A DNA stretch of 64,000 bases from Pohlia nutans (taxonomy: Eukaryota; Streptophyta; Bryopsida; Bryales; Mniaceae), in the NCBI GenBank assembly GCA_022496805.1, contig CM040104.1, forward strand, positions 1,480,650-1,544,649. The letters run 5' to 3'. Positions 58,932 through 64,000 of this stretch are shown piece after piece (position 1 is the first letter of the stretch; every line of letters starts with the position of its first letter). The position numbers and the translations under genes are program-made. The notes beneath the pieces are model-generated. The model did no database searches. It was not told where the DNA came from and was given only the letters and a program-made list of their open reading frames with translations.

Positions 58932-60223
58932 TGGAGCCTTAAACCCTAATTGAGGGGTTCAGCTCTCATGCACTGCAGTTGTTCACTTGAAAAACATGTC
59001 TAGGGTTTGAGTTGGATGCGATGTGTGCACAGGTTACTAAAAGAAGTGCCAAGTGCGGTGATAGTGTTGCTGCCTTACATACTCCCAGTCATAGGCGAGC
59101 GCATGTTCCCCTTGGTCCTGTCAGCGACCAAGATGAATTGTTGAAAGAACCGGTAATGGAACACACACTGAAAGAACGGTCTTGTGCAGTCTAATAACGA
59201 GGGCCTTCAAGAGTGTTGAATTAATCAATTAGGGTTGTATCAGTGCAGACAATAGAATATCATTGCTATCGAGAACATTATATATGGTGTACTCAGGGCT
59301 TCTTTTTTGGTTTTTGAGATAATGCCCACATGGCTACAATATCTTTTAAATATCAGTGTTGTTATGGTGACTTTGTGATTTTTTTGGGTTAAATTAGCTA
59401 GCTACATTGGTCTTAGTTTAGTTAGATTCATGTCATACTTTGACAATCTAAAATTCCATAGAGTGCATTTGAATGGTGACAATTGTATTAGTAAGAGGTA
59501 ATTCAGTTTACAGTATATGAACAAAATTGGTTAATAGTTGAAGCTTTAAAAAAAAAATTACAAGACATTGGGCGAGATGAGCAACATTGAATGATTTTGG
59601 TCTTCTTGTTGAATGCTCATTGAACTGGTATTCAAAGTTCAAGAATAACATCCTCAATATATTCCATTAATCTGGCGACAAACAAAGGATTCATCGAAGA
59701 ATGTCAAGGCGACATATGTAGACATTTATGGAGATGCAAACATTTATCTGGCTCCATTGAATATTTCTTCGTTGAATATCTGGCTACAGTCATTGATTTT
59801 TACACCCAATTTTTGTAAGGAATTGTCACCAAGGAGAAAATTCTAGTACGAGAGAAAAAGCTCGTCCGACGACTGAAAAGCTCGTCCGACGAGAGAAATG
59901 CTCTTTTAATCGTGACTTTGAGCTACACCGGTTATTCTCATTACTGTGGGTTACAGAATTAGTATGAGATTTCCCACCAATCCTCAATTAAAGAGATTTA
60001 ATCGTGTTCTTCAAACCCATGTCTTTAAGGCATGGATAGGGAAACTACTTTCAACAGATTCTTTATTGTATCTGTCCTACTAGGAGAGACCACGAAAACG
60101 CTTCTTTTTTTGAGGAGTTACTAGAAATTATGCGCTTGAATAATAAAAAGAAGCTGTAAAAGTAAATTTGGGGTAAATACTAGGAGAGACACTTTGCGAC
60201 TAGCCACTTGTTTATGATGTTCT
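58932..60223. other. intergenic, no gene seen
   Basis: A telobox-like AAACCCTAATTGAGG lies at 58941-58955, upstream of the leftward gene. The rest is AT-rich. A short duplication of AAAAGCTCGTCCGACGA occurs at 59857-59893. A 60-codon rightward frame at 59012 has no recognisable content. Confidence 0.4.
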
Positions 60224-60831
60224 TTAACCATTTAGAGACCGCGCATCCAAATAGTGGATGTTTGTTGGTCAAAGCCAATTTTGACCTGGAAGATGAAGTT
60301 TTTTGCTATTGTTTTCAATTGAGAAAATGGAGTGTATTGAGTCTTGTTTTCACTTCAATTTTCGGATCTTACAAATTTCAAGTTTTGAATATTTTATTTT
60401 TTGTTGCAAGCTATGTAGCTCAAGGTCTGAATTACACTGCATAGGATGTTCACCTTTTGAATTTTTTTTTTTAAATTAAAAAAATTCTACAAAAATTACA
60501 TCATGTGATTTTCCATTGTCATTTGCACATGTTTTAAAAAATATATATTTTTTGAAGATTTTTTGTAATTAATATGAAGTTCTTAAAGTATTTGACCTAT
60601 TTGAGCCAATGCAATTTTGGCTTGGTCAACGACTTGACATACTTCTACATTTGTAATTTTAGAAAAATATGTACTCTAGTATAACTAAATCTAGCCATTA
60701 GATAGGACAACAACTTGGTGAAGAATCTCCAATAAATTGGATGAGTTTCATCCAAGCATTGATGAGAACGTGCGAAGGCTTTGAATCCGTTCGTGATCCA
60801 GTTTCTGGACGCTGGGACGTTTAGGAGTTAA
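60224..60831. mobile_element. TTAA element I, 608 bases
   Basis: It is bounded by TTAA at 60224-60227 and 60828-60831. The left end reads TTAACCATTTAGAGACCGCG and the reversed right end TTAACTCCTAAACGTCCCAG. Both ends carry a subterminal palindrome (CATCCAAATAGTGGATG on the left, TCCAGTTTCTGGACG on the right). Its left part is homologous to element C. It is non-coding. Confidence 0.75.
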
Positions 60832-61403
60832 CCCCTAAACGTTCTCACCCTTTTCAGATTTGGCAGTTTTCCAAAGATGCATTATAAAATGCAACTAAGA
60901 GGGATATTTTCAAGTTGATGAATGAATAAAAGTTGTACATTATCCATTTTGGATTCTATCCATACGGTTAGATATGCGATTGCTATCACGAATATTTGTG
61001 TATGAAATTTCATACTTAAAATTTAACATTCTTTTGTAATATGATTACGAATAAGATATTGACAATCTAATAATGAAATTTGTTGGGATGGATTGAAATG
61101 TAATACTCTAAGTGTAGTGATTTTTGGAGATTTCTTGGTTGCTTAATTTTAGTAGTTCAATTTTTCAAGAGCACTTTTAGACTAAATTCTTCAAAATTTT
61201 GGGTGGTACACTACAATATGAAATGAAGCATAAAAATTTCACAAATCATCCCCTTTCTAATCGGATCACACATGCACGGAGCTAACTTCCCATAAAAGTT
61301 TCAATAAAAAATCCAAACTGCAAAAAGTACATGATGGATGAGAAAACGGACTTCAAATCTGTACATCATGCAAAATATGCATGGTTGGGCGGTTAGGGGT
61401 TAA
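60828..61403. mobile_element. TTAA element J, 576 bases, abutting I
   Basis: It starts at the TTAA that ends element I (TTAACCCCTAAACGTTCTCA) and ends at TTAA 61400-61403; the reversed right end reads TTAACCCCTAACCGCCCAAC. It is non-coding. Confidence 0.7.
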
Positions 61404-64000
61404 GAACTTCTGTAAGTTGGGCATTCATGAGATTTTTTAGGCGAATCTGCCAAGATGATGTGATCATGCAAGTTTTGTAGAGTTAAGCTAACATTGTTTC
61501 TGCTAGTTTTCTCTTCATTGCTTCCACAAAACAGTGGTCTGAATTTTTACTTTGTATTTCTATCTATTTTCTTACTGTGTTTTTGAAAAGAACCTTTCTA
61601 ACAAAAGTTTTTGGTTTTGATGATCTCAAAAATGAAACTCCTACCATCTGGACGCAAGAGTTCACTCTAACTAGCTTGTATTTTATTATTCACTAGTATG
61701 GTTCTATGGTTCGATAGTTTCGTTGACCAACGTTTCCGGTGGACTTCTCTGCCGCTGTCAGAAATGTGTTGGAGCAAGAAAGATCGAAGAGTTTTTTTTT
61801 GACATTTCACCAAACGTAAGAGCTTCTGAACAATGCTTCAATGATGCGCTGCAATTAACGCCTACAGCCGACCTAAAGTTTTTTTAAGTCGTTTAGGGTA
61901 TACTCAGCCTCTGATTACTAAATTTAGATCTGATGAAGTTGAAACCTTTTGCAGTTTGTAGAGTTTTTCCATACCTTTCTGAAAGACCATTCATGTTTCA
62001 AAACTCCTCAAACTTTAGGAGATATTCACGGTCGAAGTTGGAAAACACTATTAGGGCATGTTGAAATCTGCCCAAACCTGCGGGTATATGCTCCTTTATT
62101 CTCAAAATCTGGCCAAAATCAATTAGATCGCGGAAACTTTGAAATTTCACCAGAAATTGAGATTTTATTTTTTATCAAGTTTTGTTTTTTGTACATGTAG
62201 AAGAGGTACCAATGCATGATCGCACCGTTTTGATTTCTAATCCAATAATATTTCACATGCCTTTCTTATTTGTCAAAGACCGGCCTTTGTATTTGAATTT
62301 CAGCATACCTCCATGTGAATTCAAGCATTTCTTTAGGTTCTTATAGGTCCCATGAGGGTAAAAATTGCATAGACATATTCCCAACTCACTTAGGAACCAG
62401 ATTGTGAAGAGCCTCGGTTCATATTTACTTCCAAAAATGGTACTTTTGGCCCTCAAAACACTGCTTATTCTTTCTACAACATGGGAAAAAGTTTTTTTTT
62501 CCAACTTTGAACATTTTGATCTCATAATTGGTGAGGAATTTGAATCTAAGATTTGGTACACAAATACACATACAAGTTAGGTACTAGATCCTACGGTTAC
62601 ATAGTTGAAAATTTGTAAAAAATTAAAAAAAATCACCTTATATTGAAAGAGGGCAGTTTTGAGGCTTTTTGGCAGTTTTGAGGCTAGTCAACTTTTGGGG
62701 TTAACGTTTTCCAAACCTCCGGTCATCTCCTCAATCGTGGAAGACAATGGCGTGGAACTCGCTTCACTATTGGATGCTGAGTTGAGAAGTTAGGAGTTAG
62801 GAATTAAGAGTTAGGAGTTTTATATTTAGTATCTAGAAGTATAGAGTTTGAAGTTGAGGGCCTTCTTGTGACTTCTAGTAATCTCTAAAATTTAGAATTA
62901 TCTACAACCGTGAAAAAATAAGGTTATAATAAAATATTACATTAATAAGTTGTAAACATATGGAATCATAAATAAATAATATGCCTGTAACTTCTATAAA
63001 ATATCTCCCCAACTATAAAGTTTGTACATATATCTTAAGGTGCTTCATTAATTTCTTATGATTCTTTTTGTAGGAAGTAATACCAAAGTTCGTGACTTTA
63101 AAGGGGGTGACATTGAAGGGGAGTATTCGGAGGTAGCACATGTGTTCTACAACACATTGGTCAATGAGAGACAATACAAACTCATTACCACCTATATAAT
63201 AGGTGATCTTCACGAAATAGGTAATTAAATTTATTTTATCTCAAGTACAAACCATTTTTATTGTTCATATTATGTTGTTCTTTTATATTTATGGAATATG
63301 AGAAAACTTATTACAAATTTGTATGGTCGTCTATCACCTTTTTATAAAATGAAAAATTATAGATTTAAGATCCCTTTGTAATGATCAATTTTGGTATTAT
63401 AAGTTTTAGTTTAATTACTAAGTGTAAGAGTCAAAAAATATATATTTCAAGTTAACTTCAATTAACTTAGAATCAACTCAAGAGTATCTTCACAAAATTA
63501 ATATATAGAAAATCCTACAATCGATGTTCTTTGTGAAGTTTTGCCAATTTTTTTATTTAATATATGTGGCTTTCCATTATTCACTAGATTAATAGTTTTA
63601 AGGAATTAAGTCTATGTTAAGATAAATGGAATTATATAACGAAGACGTACTATACATACAAGGATTTCAATTGATGTGATTCTTAAATTATATATTGTAC
63701 GTAAGTAATTGCGCACCAATTTGAGACTAACATTCTGTCGATAAGTAGTTCCAAACAAATTAACAAACACGCATGCCAAAATAAGTCTCATGTTTCCTCA
63801 TAAACATGAATCTGAGCTCACGTTGTCAAATAAATGCGCAAATCCATGCAAGTAATGATGTTTGAGGAATCTTCTAGCTACCTTGCAAAATAACACGTAC
63901 ATAACTCTATTTCATACTATCATGTTATCAATCTAGGGTTTATAGCTGAATGATTCATTATAGTATACAGTAAATGTTAGATTGAAGGAAATTCATTATT
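61404..64000. other. AT-rich region to window end; one exon-like fragment
   Basis: No gene is supported. At 63075-63228 an exon-like piece after TTTTTGTAG reads GGDIEGEYSEVAHVFYNTLV and NERQYKLITTYI on the + strand. It may be a fragment of a gene or mobile element that I do not recognise. Short near-duplicates (GGCAGTTTTGAGGC twice) occur at 62651-62685. Confidence 0.3.

Noticed and set aside
59012..59194. 60-codon + strand frame near a telobox
   Set aside because: Too short, unrecognised and without splice context.

Overview
The window looks like nuclear DNA of a land plant. Genes are split by many short GT-AG introns. The recognisable proteins are plant ones: a DRM-type de novo DNA methyltransferase, a UTR2/PAPST-type nucleotide-sugar transporter, an HR-lesion-inducer-like protein and a probably plastid-targeted FAD oxidoreductase. 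A telobox-like motif lies upstream of a ribosomal-protein gene. Compact introns, gene style and the kinds of repeats make me favour a non-seed plant (bryophyte or lycophyte). That is inference; I cannot name the species.

Layout. 1.6-2.8 kb (-) carries 60S ribosomal protein uL14 (RPL23), head-to-head with a WD40-repeat protein at 4.0-7.1 kb (+). 8.9-11.6 kb (+) holds an unrecognised signal-peptide protein. 14.6-20.7 kb (+) is a complete ten-exon DRM methyltransferase, with a stray P4-ATPase exon in one intron. 28.8-30.0 kb (+) is an HR-lesion-inducer-like membrane protein. 36.0-39.0 kb (-) is the UTR2-type transporter, with two consecutive GC-AG introns. 40.2-44.9 kb (+) is a sixteen-exon HI0933/BaiN-type FAD oxidoreductase. 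54.9-56.1 kb holds gene fragments (a cysteine-rich 'glycine-rich protein' on -, a TM9SF exon on +). 56.3-58.9 kb (-) is an unrecognised gene encoding a basic protein with a KEN motif. I joined exons by eye from splice signals and reading phase. For six of the seven genes I call complete the phases close over the whole CDS and the protein reads as a known family or shows clear repeats; the seventh (8.9-11.6 kb) also closes but is unidentified.

The space between genes is AT-rich and full of mobile DNA. The most striking group is a set of short non-autonomous elements bounded by TTAA, with ends close to CCCTTAAACGTC and a small palindrome just inside the ends. I see about ten copies or remnants. 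They include three abutting pairs that share one TTAA, one element nested in another, and one inside an intron of the FAD oxidoreductase. TTAA target duplication with CCC-starting ends is the signature of piggyBac-type transposons. Other repeats are a TAA-flanked Tourist/Harbinger-like MITE, a CACT...AGTG foldback with AAT duplications, a nearly perfect 182-bp-arm hairpin at 45.5-45.9 kb, and a 57-bp minisatellite at 46.9-47.3 kb next to a possible CACTA-type end.

The most unusual coding sequence is a decayed gene at 49.2-53.1 kb (-). It reads as a ParB-like domain, a region resembling a DNA methyltransferase, an acidic linker and a C-terminal domain like those of plant transposases. It carries three in-frame stops, each one C-to-T step from a sense codon, plus one frameshift.
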